A stretch of 64,000 nucleotides of DNA from Nigrospora sphaerica (Eukaryota; Ascomycota; Sordariomycetes; Amphisphaeriales; Apiosporaceae). The notes below the pieces were generated by a model. The model saw only the letters and a list, made by a program, of their open reading frames with translations. It had not been told where the DNA came from and made no database searches. Each line of letters starts with the position of its first letter. Within the stretch, counting starts at the first letter, position 1. Of the stretch, positions 11,901 through 23,100 are shown piece by piece. The position numbers were made by a program, and so were the translations under genes. The DNA lies in contig JAGVVL010000018.1 in assembly GCA_018287875.1 (NCBI GenBank), positions 62,001 to 126,000 of the forward strand, written 5' to 3'.

Positions 11901-12761
11901 TCAACATGGGGCGCGTCCCTCCAGCGAGCCCGCCAAGTCTACATAGCCGTCGTACGGTCTGCTATAGGCTATAGAGCCTCAGAATGGCACCATCACATTC
12001 CGAAAAGCAGGGCTAAGACATTAGGTGACATTCAGACCGAATGCCTCCGTAAGGTCACGGGGGCCTTTAAGGCGACAGCAGCCACGACACTAGAAACAGA
12101 AGCCTACGTATCGCCCTTAGACGTATGGCTTAACAAAAGAGTGGCGGCTTCGGAAGAGAGGCTCCAACAGCCACGCATCGCCACGCTTATCCAAGTAAGA
12201 TGCGACAACGCAGCCAGATGGATTCTAACAAGACCGACTCGCCGGCGCAGGCCGAAAGGCCCCGACACTCCCGATCGCAAGACGTGGCTAAACGAATGGC
12301 TAGCTGGAGACTCAGTACATAAGGCTGAGGAGAGAGACTGGCTCCAAAGATGGCAACAAACGCAGAAAAACCGAACAGCACGAGCCCCGGCGGCAACTAA
12401 GATGCCACCAGATAAGCACGTCCTTAAGCTCCATAAAGGACTTCACAAGGCAGAGAGCTCGATCCTCGTCTAAGCGAGGACCGGCAAGATTAGGCTGCGA
12501 GACTTCCTTTTTAAGCGCAGGGTTCCAGGCTTCGACAGCCCATGGTGTGACTGCGGTCAGGGTAGGGAGACCGTCTGGCATATCCTCGTTTTCTGCCCAC
12601 GGGAAAGAGAAAGACGAGAGCATCTCGTCCAAGCTCTAGGAGAACCGATAGACACGGACAGGATGCTCGACACCCCAGGAAAAGCAGGAATCATCGCAAG
12701 ATGGCTACTCCGCTTCGGAAGGCTAGATATGTTCCAGCTAGCGAATCAACTTATCAGCTAG
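8936..12761 (+). pseudogene. LINE copy A ORF2 (endonuclease-reverse transcriptase), broken
   Basis: Begins TLRILHWNMQKSK, the N-terminal endonuclease strand carrying the catalytic Asn. It continues through the EPW motif and the GDFNV..HP segment near 9340, then the reverse transcriptase domain. The 3' half keeps long open stretches: 10968-11621 includes GVPQGSPLSP and the catalytic AFVDDTNL box (the YADD-box equivalent), and 11682-12473 covers the thumb and connection region. A C-terminal Cys/His cluster (CDCGQG..TVWH..VFCP) lies near 12550-12600. Many CAG/CAA/TGG-to-stop changes break the 5' half. The frame ends at TAG 12759-12761, shared with copy C. No RNase H domain is recognised. Confidence 0.85.
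10247..11528 (+). repeat. 641-bp tandem duplication within LINE copy A reverse transcriptase
   Basis: Unit 1 (10247-10887) and unit 2 (10888-11528) both start CAGGCCAGTGGAA and end AGCCGGT. Unit 1 has several in-frame stops, for example ATAGGGAACTGA where unit 2 keeps ATGGGCAACCGG. Unit 2 is nearly identical to copy C. The units therefore differ far more from each other than unit 2 differs from copy C, which argues against a simple recent duplication. Confidence 0.85.
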
Positions 12762-12930
12762 GAAGCGGGCGCGCTAAGCCCGATCTCGGTATGGTAGGTC
12801 AAAGAGTAGATAGAAGCGGTACGACGCAGCGGAACCTAGGTTTTTCACCCGGCCGGACATTAGCCCGGAACGGTTTTCCTAGGCTAAGATGCGCAGGGGG
12901 TCCTCATGGCCTAAATAGGTCGCTAGGTGT

Positions 12931-12967
12931 AAGAATAATAATAATAATAATAAGGTGTACAATATTA
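12931..12967 (+). repeat. LINE copy A 3' TAA-repeat tail and 3' target duplication
   Basis: AAG(AATAAT...) trinucleotide repeats at 12931-12953 end the element, and AATAAGGTGTACAAT at 12949-12963 repeats the 5' flank. Copies B and C end in the same trinucleotide tail on the minus strand. Confidence 0.85.
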
Positions 12968-13290
12968 CTACGCTACGCCAGGTATTCAGGAAGACTAGTA
13001 AGGCTTTAAATAAAGCAACCGCTTAAATCTCCATCTTAAAGCGCAAGCAAGACTAACAAGGCACTATACTGGATCGCTAAAAGCCTTAAAAGCGTTGTAA
13101 AGTCTATGCGACTACGTAGAAGTATTTTATAAGCATAGTGGACGTATAAAGGTTAAGGGTAAAGTCGGAACAGCAAGTTAAGTAGGATCTATAGCCACTG
13201 GGCTGTTTAAAGGGGATATCACGGTCGTTTCGTCAGAAGAAGAGGTTTCGGAGGCAGAGGACACTACAAAGGTTTCTTGAGGCTAAATAC
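12964..13290 (+). pseudogene. Fot1/pogo-type transposase, 3' part, decayed
   Basis: Resumes the frame interrupted at 7278. Joined across the LINE it reads like the C-terminal coiled-coil region of fungal pogo transposases: TLRQVFRKTSKALNKATA, then ISILKRKQD, then a KPQKRCKV basic stretch. Stops between these pieces fit former CAA/CAG codons. The right inverted repeat follows at 13368. Confidence 0.65.
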
Positions 13291-13367
13291 TTATCTCATA
13301 TCTATTGTGGTGGTTGAGATATTTTATTTATTCCATTTAATTGACTTATGGTGTTTCTCCTTTTTTG

Positions 13368-13409
13368 GTGGTGTGGTGATGGTGCGATGCGCTGAGGGGG
13401 GCTCGAGCT
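13368..13409 (-). repeat. Right terminal inverted repeat of Fot1-like element 1
   Basis: Reverse complement begins AGCTCGAGCCCCCCTCAGCG and matches 5787-5828 with three transitions. Followed by TA at 13410-13411. Confidence 0.85.
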
Positions 13410-13411
13410 TA

Positions 13412-15473
13412 GAATTGGGAAGTTCCTCAGCCGCAATCTAGTTATCACCTGATCCCTTTTCTTTATGAGGTCGTCGTTGCCCTCATCAAGTGCCTCAAAA
13501 TTTCACAGAAACGGCATGTCGCAAGACGTGGGCGGGCTGTCCTCCGAAGTTTTGTCTAGAAACCCTGCGTATGGACGAGCGGATCTGATCTCGACGTTTG
13601 GTATCTGGCTCATACCAGCTTTTTCCCTACGCTACAACATCTCTCGCACGGCTAAGTTCTCTGGTTCTTACCTGGAAATCAGTATCTATGACTTGAGTGT
13701 GTACCAATTAGTAGCAAGATGGTATCTTATTTGGTCCTCGTCAACGAGTTAGGGGCAACTGCGTTGAATAAAGGGGTTGTCAACCCAGAGACGAGGTAGG
13801 TCTTCGTTATCGGTTGGCAAGTAGCATTTTAACGCTGGGGGTCGTCTCGCTCCAATCTATAAATACATATTGTGGTCCATTCGCAGCTTGTCTTCTAGCA
13901 ACTGCGACTTACCCATCAGTTTCTTAGGTAGTTAGACGATGTTCGTAATCAGAAGACGTTTGGTTTTGTAACAAGGCTACACATCTACATTGACATCAGC
14001 TCACTCGGCACTTTAAATAGACTAGGCTTGATTTCAGCATAAGTGTTCATGGGCAAGAATTAGTGCGATACGGGAAGGGGGACAATAGAGACAGTGCCCA
14101 GTCCGCAATAGCCGGGATTAAGGCATCGCCTAATCAAATCCCTTAGGCAATGATAGTAGGAGCACAGCCATAATTGGGATTCACATCGCTGGCCGTGGCG
14201 CAGATAATTGGGCCGGTTTTTAAGCTGTCACAATGGCGAAGACTTCGAACATTGCAGGAATCGCAGCCGTATCGCGCTGCCACCGTAGCTTTGTAGAAAA
14301 ACTCAGGTGCACTCACTGGCGTGGTAGCGGCTATAAAGTCATTGTAATTTGTGTAATAACGGAGGAGCGTAGCACTACAACTCATTACAGGAAACTCAGT
14401 TTACCAAAGAGTAGGCACATGAACACGCTGCTAGACAAAAGAGCTGATAAATAACATCCTGAGCAGAGCACATTGGTGTCAGAGCGAAGGTGTCAGTACT
14501 GGCGGATGACTCTCGGGGCCATGCTGGGTTCGAGGATATTGACCATAAACGCGACCAGGTAGTATCCAAGAGGAAAACTATGGCCTCACTCTTACCATTC
14601 TAAAGTAGAGATGGGACATCGTCTGAAACAAATATGATATTAGTAACGGCGCCTTTGAGGACACTCTTAAGAAGGATCTGGTGTCGAACCAGCAGCGTGC
14701 CAGTGAGCCGAACGTCAAAGATCTGGCTGAGGTAAGCGTGGAAGGGGAACTGGTGGCTGATAACTGCAGGTGGTTAAAGAGCGTGACCAAGGGCCCCCGC
14801 ATACGATTTGGGATCGGTGTGGCTGATGGCCCCTGTTTCGGGCCACCAAAGTGAAGTGGTGATTGGAGGTATTTGCTCATTGCGGCCTTGGCTGCGTAGA
14901 ACCAATCCGCTGGGCCATTTCCACGAAGCCACGCGACAAGTCTGGAAAGGGGATCGGGTCCTGTACTTTTCCTTGCATTTTCCTCTCCTAGTCATTGAGA
15001 TAACGGTATCCGATGCCGGAAATAGGCGGAGGGGCAACTGAATCGGTTAGTTGTCGGCAGGTTCAAGGTGTGATATGCGGGGCTGATGACGCGAATGCTT
15101 TAGCCTGGATAGGGGAAGGAACCCATTGGTCACGCGCCCTTTAATGTAGTACCTCGCTTCGACTGGGTTGTAAATCCGGCCTAGGGTGTGGTCCATTGGG
15201 GTCCTCGGCTCGAATCAGGTCACACATGACTGATAAATGGGCTCTGGAGGCCCGGCTTGCAGCAAAATAGGAGGGTGGGAGCCGCGGAGCTGATAGCTGA
15301 GAGATAACCAGAGTGGTGGTGTCATTCAGCAGAGGGATCACAGCATCATGCCTTGGCACCAGCGCCGAGTCTGCTAGGATTGCCTTGAGCCTGATAAATG
15401 CAGACAACAAGCTTCATGTCAATTTCCTGGCGTGTTGGTTGACCATTTGGCTAGACCAGCACCCCTTTCCAAG
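13412..15473. other. Intergenic, no gene supported
   Basis: Two kilobases between the transposon and the permease gene. Short open frames exist on both strands (for example 13465-13752 and 14578-14880), but none shows domain motifs, a signal peptide or a splice pattern. No repeat shared with the rest of the window was noticed. Confidence 0.5.
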
Positions 15474-17567
15474 ATGGGGAGCCCGGACAAGTACACGCCA
15501 ACCACGACTGGCGAACCTGACCAAATTGGCACGGAAAGTGGCTCGTCCAGTCTGCGACACGAGGCTGTTGAACTAAAACCACCGCCCCGGAGTTGGAAGG
15601 GATACCTTTGGGATACTTGGGATCTTCCCGAGGACCAGAGGCGCTTGCTGTTCAAGGTAGATGCCTTTATCCTCACCTTTGCTTCGGTAAGCTGGCGCTT
15701 CTACGGACTGTAGACATTCTCTCCAGCTACCATTCTAACCGAAATTTATTTCATCTCTTAGATTGGTTACTTCCTCAAAAACCTCGACCAAACCAATATC
15801 AACAATGCCTTTCTCAGTGGTATGAAAGAGGAGCTGAGCATGCACGGCAATGAGCTCGTGACGAGCACCTCTATTTGGACCGTGGGATATGTGATTGGGC
15901 AAATCCCCTCTAACCTTCTTCTCACTCGAGTCTCACCTCGATGGGTCATCCCCGGGGTAAGTGGGCTCTTTTCAGCCCAGGTTAAGGTTACCGGCTGATG
16001 GCTTTAATACAAAGCTCGAGATTGGCTGGGGTTTGGCCACAATCTGCACGTGTGCTGTCAAGGACTACAAGGCATTATATGCCCTCCGTTTCTTAGTGGG
16101 CTTCTTTGAGTAAGTCGCCCAAGTTGTCCCCTCACCCTCCGGTCATTCATGCTCATTTTATGCACTTAGGTCGGGCTTTTATCCTGGCATCCACTATATG
16201 CTCGGGTCGTGGTACACGCCTAAGGAGCTAGGGAAGCGCGCTATGGTCTTCTGGCTGGCCGGGTCTGTCGGCCAACTTTTCAGCGGCTTCCTCCAGGCCG
16301 CTGCCTACACAAACCTCAACGGCGTCCACGGCAGGGCTGGATGGCGCTGGCTTTTTGTGATCGACGGCATTATCACTCTTCCGCTGGCGGTTGCTGGCTT
16401 CTTCTTTTTCCCTAACTTGCCACAAGGGGGGGAGAAAACTTGGTGGACGACCCAGGCCGAGCATGAGTTGTCAGTGAAGCGAATGCAGTCCGTTGGCCGA
16501 GCCGGTAAAGAACCATGGACAGCAGCCAAGGTGAAGAGTATCTTGGCGAGTTGGCACACTTACCTATTACGTTCGTGATCCTTGCCTCGCGGTAATGGTG
16601 ATGATCTGACCGGTTTGGCTCCTCAGCTATGCTCTACATTCTTTGGAACAACGGAATTCCCCAGCCGGCCATGGGATACTGGCTCAAGAGCTTTAACGAA
16701 AAGCCAGCGCCTGTTCCTGGCACTTCTTTCAGCGTCGCGGACATTAACAACCGTAAGCCCCTGCTGGAATCCCCCACACTCGTATTTCTGAATGCTAACA
16801 AACCTAAGTGCCTCTTCCCACCACGGGTATTTTCGTCGCAATGGCCTTGGCCTGGGGCTGGTTGTCTGATGGTCCTTGTCGGGGTGCACGTTGGCCCTTT
16901 ATCTATGCTGGAGCTGTTATAACTGTAAGCTGAGACCACATCCTGCACCTCCCCATACTGTGATGTCTGGGCAGTACACTCAGATATTCTTTCCACACAG
17001 CTTATATTCTCTGTTCTATTACGTAATATGCCGCTTTACCGCGATGTTAATGGGCGTATGATCCTTTACTGGATTAGTAGGATCGGGGTAAGTCCCACAA
17101 CCTCACCATTGGCCAAATACGTGCCTTGCTGATTCCCATCACAGGATGGTGCCGGACCCCTAATTCTCACTTGGATTAATGAGATATGTGGCCAAGACAC
17201 TGAGAAACGGGCGCTGCTGGTCGCAGTAGCTAACGACCTTGCGTACGTTGTACAAGCAGTGGTAAGGGTGGCCCGAGCTGAACTCCCATACAAGATCAAG
17301 AGGCTCACAGGCGTTACAGGCCCCAAACTTCGTCTGGAAGACGACCGATTTCCCTGCGGCCCAAAAGGGTTACACCTGGTCCATCGTTCTTCAGGTATTG
17401 CTAAGTACGTACTACCACATGCAGTTGGCAAAATTTTCTCAGATTAATCCTTTTTAGTCCTGTGTACCATTACCGTTCAACTCTTACTTTTGCGAGACAA
17501 AAAGAAGAGCCAACAAATTGAGAGAGCTATTACACAAACGGACGAGGAAGCGATACCACCCAGTTAG
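15474..17567 (+). CDS. MFS permease of the allantoate/pantothenate (Dal5/Liz1-like, ACS) family
   Basis: Ten exons: 15474-15686, 15762-15956, 16015-16109, 16170-16570, 16627-16752, 16809-16924, 17001-17087, 17145-17261, 17320-17404, 17458-17567. They give 514 residues, standard for anion:cation symporters of the major facilitator superfamily. All nine introns are GT-AG, 52-76 bp, and every junction restores the family sequence. Landmarks are GYFLKNLDQTNINNAFLSGM (first membrane region and loop), SGFYPGIHYMLGSWY, WRWLFVIDGI, YWLKSFN and GPLILTWINEICGQDTEKRA, with a cytosolic tail ending EEAIPPS. Family members are proton symporters in the plasma membrane for small organic acids, vitamins or ureides; the substrate cannot be told from sequence. 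The start ATG at 15474 follows AAG and precedes a typical hydrophilic N-terminus. No damage seen. Confidence 0.9.
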
Positions 17568-19333
17568 CTATCAAGGCTTGCATGATTTTGTTTGAACTGC
17601 TATCCTGGACGTGGAGCTTTCTACGTGCAAACATGCAAGACATCGAAGGGCTATGGACAGGGTAGTTCATGAGACGGCGAGGCAGAAACTCAGAGTATAC
17701 AGCGCTGACGGTTACCATAACCATCTTTAAGAGATAGAGATGAATTCATTTTGCTGAGTGGTGTAGTATGAATTAATCACCATAAACGTGGTTTTCAATC
17801 GCCATGGTAGGATTTTCCATCCCCGAGTGGCTCCAGGTTTGACATGTGTGGCACTGGAGGGGGCGTGGCAAGCGAAAGGTTCAAGGTTGTCCATTAGAAA
17901 AGACAAAGGAAAGGGCCAGAGATGGCGGTCTATATACTCGTAGCTGGGGAGGACCCCCCACATACTCCACTGGTTCTGAGTAGTTCCCTGTAGCTCCTCA
18001 CGTGACCTGACAGGCGAATCTGGTGATAGCCTCATGTTGCCACAACATGTTAAAGAAGAACTGGAGAGTCAAATTATTCTAACAGTTTTAGAAATTGTGC
18101 ATTTTGGTTAAACTTTAAAAAGACAAGTCGTTGGACGCATATTGAGCATCGGGCGCTGAGGAGTATAACTCAGTACATCCATTATCCAGTATATGACTAC
18201 GAACCGCAAATTCTTCTTGCTCCGTCGCCTACCTGATGTTTTGGAGTTTTTGATTTGCGAAATATTACCACTCTCTAGATCTAGGACGTCAGCTGAGGTT
18301 TACCTACTCCCTGTAATTACAGCGCTCTTTGGCTGTTAATGATAGAGCTCTAGAATTTAAAAGAAAGCAGGGGTTCTCACTAACAGCCGACGATCTAATT
18401 AGACTACGGTTTTCTAAATACCTTGTTGACGGAACACAATTAAATGTATAAGTCACGAGGTCTCCAAGGTAATATAGCTGCTGGCAGACAACATTCTCCC
18501 GCGACCTCTTAGTGTGTAAACGCATACTAGAAACCACTTGCGAAGACGGCCAATGGCAGCCTCCAGCTGGGCATCCCTACATATTTGGTCACCTTTCATT
18601 ATGCTACGAAACAGCATCCTTGTTGAAACAACTTTGTAGTAGCCCGATGAGGGAAAGCATAAAGCACTCACTACTTGACGTTGCTTATGTCTTTATTCCG
18701 TTGAGCTGCGCCGATGCTCTACCGAGACGACGAACGGTAATGACAGAACCATCGGAGGCCGTGTAAATGTTACAGGACCGAGTATGAATGTGTGTAAGCC
18801 CCGGGTAAGTTGTGTAAATATGCGGTAGAGTGTATGCATAGAATGTTCCACTGGGCCAGCCGTCCCATTCGTCGTGGTCCGTCGTGGGTATTCAGCGTCC
18901 AGAACCACCAACGAAGAGGCCATGAGATGTTAATAAATAACCACTTCAGAATGGAGGACAAGCTACTTTCATGAAACTTCGGGTGGGTGTCTCGATACAT
19001 TGCTTCCGGAAGGGTGACGGACCGGACATGGAAGGTCGTGATGTGGCCGTATCTCGATAAGCGTACGGAAGATGGACAGACGGAGAGAAGAGCATGATCT
19101 ACAGGAAAATGTGGCATTTTTTAGGCCGAAACACATAGCCTTGCGAACCGTATCCCAGTTCATTTCTATTGTATTCTCAGCTCGCTGCCTAAATTTCTTC
19201 ACACTCAATAACCGAACGCCCACTATTTGGGGCTGCAGATACCCCTCTTCTTTGGCGACGATGGGCGATTCTCGGTTAATCCTAACCGTCGCTGCTGCTC
19301 AAGGACGTCTTTAGCCCCTGATGAGCTACCCAA
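17568..19333. other. Intergenic, no gene supported
   Basis: Separates the permease from the minus-strand secreted-protein gene. A+T-richer than the genes. Overlapping short frames on both strands (up to about 115 codons at 18770-19117) have no recognisable features. Confidence 0.5.
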
Positions 19334-20197
19334 TTAGCTGTCCTTGGTCGACGGCAGGGAGCCATCACCGGCACAAGGCACGGCGCAATCGAAACCCATG
19401 ACCAGCCCGCCCTTTTTGAACTGGTCCTTGACGGGGCCGCCGCCACAGAGGCCCTTGTAGTCACCTGTATAGCCTCCGGCCGAGAGATCTCCCTGCGACT
19501 CCCACGTGTTGAGAACTAGGTCGAAGTCGTCGCGGTAGAAGATGATCTGGGGGTGGCAGAGGCCTTGGCCGACACACTTGCGGCCCTTGTTACCATTGCC
19601 GTTGTACGTCTTCTCCTTTGTGGCCGTCATCTGGAAGCTGTACTTTCCCAGGCCCTTATCGTTGAAGAATTGGACGGGCGGCGGGTTGTCGTCGGACGGG
19701 TTGACCCAGGCGCAGTTCCGCCAGTCCTTGGGGCCCTCGTCGGCGGCGTGGAAGTACTTGGCCTTGTGCCCCGTGCGCGCCGCTGCCCACGTCGTGGTCT
19801 TGCATGCACCGCCGCCGTGCGTCGAGAACTGGACGACGCAATTGTCGTTGTCCTTCCACGGCGCCGTGTTCCGCCCCCAAAACACCTTTTCCATCTGCTT
19901 GCCAATGGCCTTGGTGAGCTCGCCCGTAGCCCGCCCCGCCAGCGCCAGGTATAGCCCGGCGATGAAGCCGATGACGGGCGGTATACGCTTCTCCAGTCCG
20001 TCCTGGGGTCCGTATATGGGGATGGGCTGCAGCGCGTCCATGTCGGCCGTGATGTTCGCGTGCCGAGCCCGGAGGTAGTCAAGTTCGGAGCCCGTCACAG
20101 GCTCGCCACGTGGGACGAACTCGGAATAGTCGGTCGGAAAGGCCATAGCCGTGGCCCCAAGGGTCAAGATGTGCGCCAAGACCACGTTGAACTTCAT
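19334..20197 (-). CDS. Secreted protein of unknown function (candidate effector)
   Basis: An uninterrupted 287-residue frame from the ATG at 20197. Residues 1-19 (MKFNVVLAHILTLGATAMA) are a typical signal peptide, with the mature protein starting near FPTDY. A basic site GLEKR at about residue 70 could be cut by a Kex2-type protease. A hydrophobic stretch IPPVIGFIAGLYLALAG follows; it might be a membrane-active or buried helix. The C-terminal half is rich in Asn, Gly and aromatic residues and has about seven cysteines, compatible with disulfides. Repeated themes are CVVQFSTHGGGAC, FNDKGLGKYSF and FDLVLNTWESQGD. I do not recognise a named family with confidence; the style fits small secreted proteins of plant- and insect-associated fungi. 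Candidate effector is inference from secretion and from the transposon-rich setting only. Confidence 0.75.
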   Translation of the reverse strand: MKFNVVLAHILTLGATAMAFPTDYSEFVPRGEPVTGSELDYLRARHANITADMDALQPIPIYGPQDGLEKRIPPVIGFIAGLYLALAGRATGELTKAIGKQMEKVFWGRNTAPWKDNDNCVVQFSTHGGGACKTTTWAAARTGHKAKYFHAADEGPKDWRNCAWVNPSDDNPPPVQFFNDKGLGKYSFQMTATKEKTYNGNGNKGRKCVGQGLCHPQIIFYRDDFDLVLNTWESQGDLSAGGYTGDYKGLCGGGPVKDQFKKGGLVMGFDCAVPCAGDGSLPSTKDS

Positions 20198-23100
20198 CTT
20201 GGCGGTAGGGGAAAAATAAAGGGAATGATATTGGAATGTTAAGACTGGTGCGCAGGCTCCGTGCCAGTTATGCCTGAATGCCTGCTAATGATTATGAGGT
20301 AGCTGTGTGATCAGAAACTCCCGAGACAAGGCCATCAAGTCTTGTTTTATACTCTTTTGTTTCGCTGCAATCCCTCCTCAAGCTTACAGAGCGCAAATGC
20401 TTCTTACTGTAACAGTGGCGCATGCATAAAGATGTCCGTGGAGTCCAGTTCGCTTACTACAGTACTGAAGGCCCCATGACGGCCTTGGCACGATTAGGCG
20501 ACGCTCAACATGCAGTAAAATTAAAACGTGGGATCCGCTTACTAGCCATTTGCAGTCCCCATTCATGTCATCTTCACCCTGTCGTCCCCCGCTTAAAGAC
20601 ATTCCACTCCGGGATCGTCATTCCGTTCGTTGTCGAGTGGCCTAAAGGCACAGGCACAGTGGGCTGAGATTGCTTTTCTGGAATTACGGAACTGTCTCGG
20701 ACATTTGTTTACTACTGCAGACTGCGGCACGAATCGGTACCTTCCCGGCTCCACCTCAGGCCGATCTGTACCCAAAAGTCTAGACTAAAGCGATGCAACT
20801 CAACTAAAAGAAGGTTGCTTAGCGACTATGAGCGCATCCAGTGTACTTAGTACATTCATTCTTACTGTTATTTAATCTCCTGAACTCTCTGCTCCATCTG
20901 AGTACATGAAGTTGGATTGGTGGATTGTGGTCTCGATATCCGTTAGAGTTGGTCTTGTCAACACTTTATGTACGTAATGCTAGGGGGCTCTTTTCCCGCC
21001 ACAGCTCTTTCTGGTCTCAAACTGCCCCTCCACCACGGAGGACCTGAAATGGGCTCAAAGGGCACATAGGTCGCATCCCTCGCCAAGACCCAATAATAGC
21101 TAATCTGGTGGATGGGGGCCGCCACACCAACTACGCCCGCCGCAATTCTATCAGGCCTCACACTGGCCTTTCAACAAGAATGAACTGATATGAACCAAAT
21201 AGGCCAATAGCCCGCATCCATCACTAGGGCCGAACAACATTTGACTGGGGAATAGGGAAGTAGTGAACCGCTGTACCAATTGGGCTGTTCAGGCACGAGT
21301 GAGACAATTAAGGTAAGCCGCGCGTATCCATAACTATTTCGGTGCAGTTTCGCGACCTGTCCTTTTTGGCTTAGGCCCACTCAGGGTTCGTCAGCAGCCA
21401 CTTCTGTAGATGAAATACGTTGGCCCAGCATCCGAGTCGCTCGGGTCGGGCAAAGGCAATTCTTGCGCCTGTCGACGCCCGTCGGCACGTTCCGTCCATC
21501 GATGGCTTTCTTTTGACAGCCCGTCTTCTCTTGGCGCCCAGAGGGTTGCAACGTCATAAGATACGGCGTTTGCCTCGTGGGCGGGTTTGCTTCGTGAGCG
21601 GGCGGAATAAGGGCGGAGAGGCTGAGAAACCGACATTAGGGCCAACCAAGGGTGCGGTCCAATCCGTTAAGGTTTCGGTAGAGGCTGGCAGGACGGCTAG
21701 ATCGGGTAGGGCCTCATTATGATCTGGAGTAGGATGTTTTAATCTGCCTTTATTGGTGACGACTACGGGATATCATGTGCACCATGGGTATCAAGTAAAC
21801 CAGGGCATCATGTAACAGTAAAGTAAGCCGGGGCATCATGTCAACTGGGCAATCGTGGAAAACGGGGCATTTTTGGTAGATGAGTTTGATTAGATATGTG
21901 TTACCGCGTGGGAGAGCTGACCGTCTTGCAATGGGTTTCGCGGCTTCATGCCGCGAGAGTGTATAAGGAGGTCACGGTGGCTTACAAATATCGGAATAAA
22001 GAGGATCGGAGTGACTGCGTTAATTAGAGAGACTTATACGGCCGATAGACAGAGAGAGCAAAAGCAGACATCAGCCGACAACATAACCGGAGTCTCATGC
22101 TCAAGGAGCGTCGTGGCAGATGCAGGAGAACATACGCAGCAACTGGTATACCGCCTACGCCTAAATTAGTATTGGCGTCACAGAAGGATACCCGTAAGGG
22201 ACAATGAGCCGACAAAGATGTTTCGAGAACTTTAGCGACGGCAATGAGAATTGGTGAATTTCCCGTGAGATACTGCGTGCAGTAGCACCAGGACTGTAGC
22301 ACCGACTATCGTGAATTCAGATCCTCATTTTGCAGTCTTCCGCCCACGCCAATTGACGATGCCATCTCGTGGGCTGCTCACGCAGGCCACTGGCACTTAA
22401 GACAGGAGGGCGGCACCAGGGACGGGACGTTCAGGCTCGTTATCGTCCACCTCGTTATCCTTCGCTAAATATGCTGTGCTCTCGGTCCAGAAGCTTCAAA
22501 GCTTCACTGATCCAATTAGTGCCATGTATGGCAGTGTTTCCAGTAAACGAAGTGGTGAAGATCTATCCGGTCCGGTGAGGCACAATCACTGCCTGCTCGT
22601 TAGTTGTAGCTTGTGCCAGCAGGGTTTTTATGGGCTGCGGAGCTGCCAGGAAACCCATGCCCCCTCGAAAGACTCCATTCATCCTCATAAATCGTGGCCC
22701 GGGACCATGACGGACGTATAAATTGGTGCTTGTTGAGGCGCTCGATAATCAGCACGGCGTTACTTCAGGAGACATACAATTTTCTTCGTGTTTTCAAAGT
22801 CGACTTGTCCTAGCCTGGGCTCGTGTAGTTCGCGCTGATAATTTGTTATAAGCTTCCGATGTACTTAGCATCATGTCCCTCCTGCAGTCAACTCGGCCTG
22901 GGGTCCGGAGCCGTACATGGCACGCGGCTCTGCTATACCGCCACGATGCGTCATCAATGTTAGAGAAGTTTGTGAACATACGAAAACGAGAGAGGGAAAG
23001 CTTCGATTCATGCCGCCATGACCTTTCCGAGACGTCGATGTTCATGTCCGCCGCATCCATCTTCGGCGGCGGGCCCAGGGACGCCAAAGAAAGGGAGCCT

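Larger units (their letters stand above)
7283..12948 (+). mobile_element. Non-LTR retrotransposon (LINE) copy A, nested in Fot1-like element 1
   Basis: Same family as copy C (56608-61448) and copy B (47667-48549). It starts with the shared 5' leader (AAACCGACCCCACATAGCG near 7296), then ORF1 (7389-8935), ORF2 (about 8936-12761) and a TAA-repeat tail. It is flanked by a 15-bp (up to 19-bp with one transition) target duplication. Length is about 5.67 kb against 4.84 kb for copy C. The excess is mostly a 183-bp insert at 8030-8212 plus a 641-bp tandem duplication in the reverse transcriptase region. Stops are dense in 7.3-10.9 kb and rare from 10.9 kb to the end. ORF1 zinc knuckles, an apurinic-like endonuclease, reverse transcriptase, and the 3' TAA repeat suggest the I/Tad1 group, a tentative assignment. 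Confidence 0.88.
5785..13411 (+). mobile_element. Fot1-like (pogo/Tc1-mariner) DNA transposon 1, interrupted by a LINE
   Basis: Bounded by TA dinucleotides (5785-5786 and 13410-13411) and by imperfect 42-bp terminal inverted repeats at 5787-5828 and 13368-13409. The repeats begin AGCTCGAGCC and differ at three positions, all transitions. Between them lies a transposase reading frame in the plus direction, ruined by many TAG/TAA stops and split at 7278/12964 by LINE copy A. Subtracting the LINE and one copy of its target duplication leaves about 1,938 bp, close to the known 1.9-kb size of Fot1-type elements. Those elements likewise have about 44-bp inverted repeats and TA targets. The copy is dead: it has stops throughout and a foreign insert. 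Confidence 0.85.

Noticed and set aside
14650..14705. GTGTCGAACC resembling a tRNA B box
   Set aside because: No matching A box or cloverleaf could be drawn around it.
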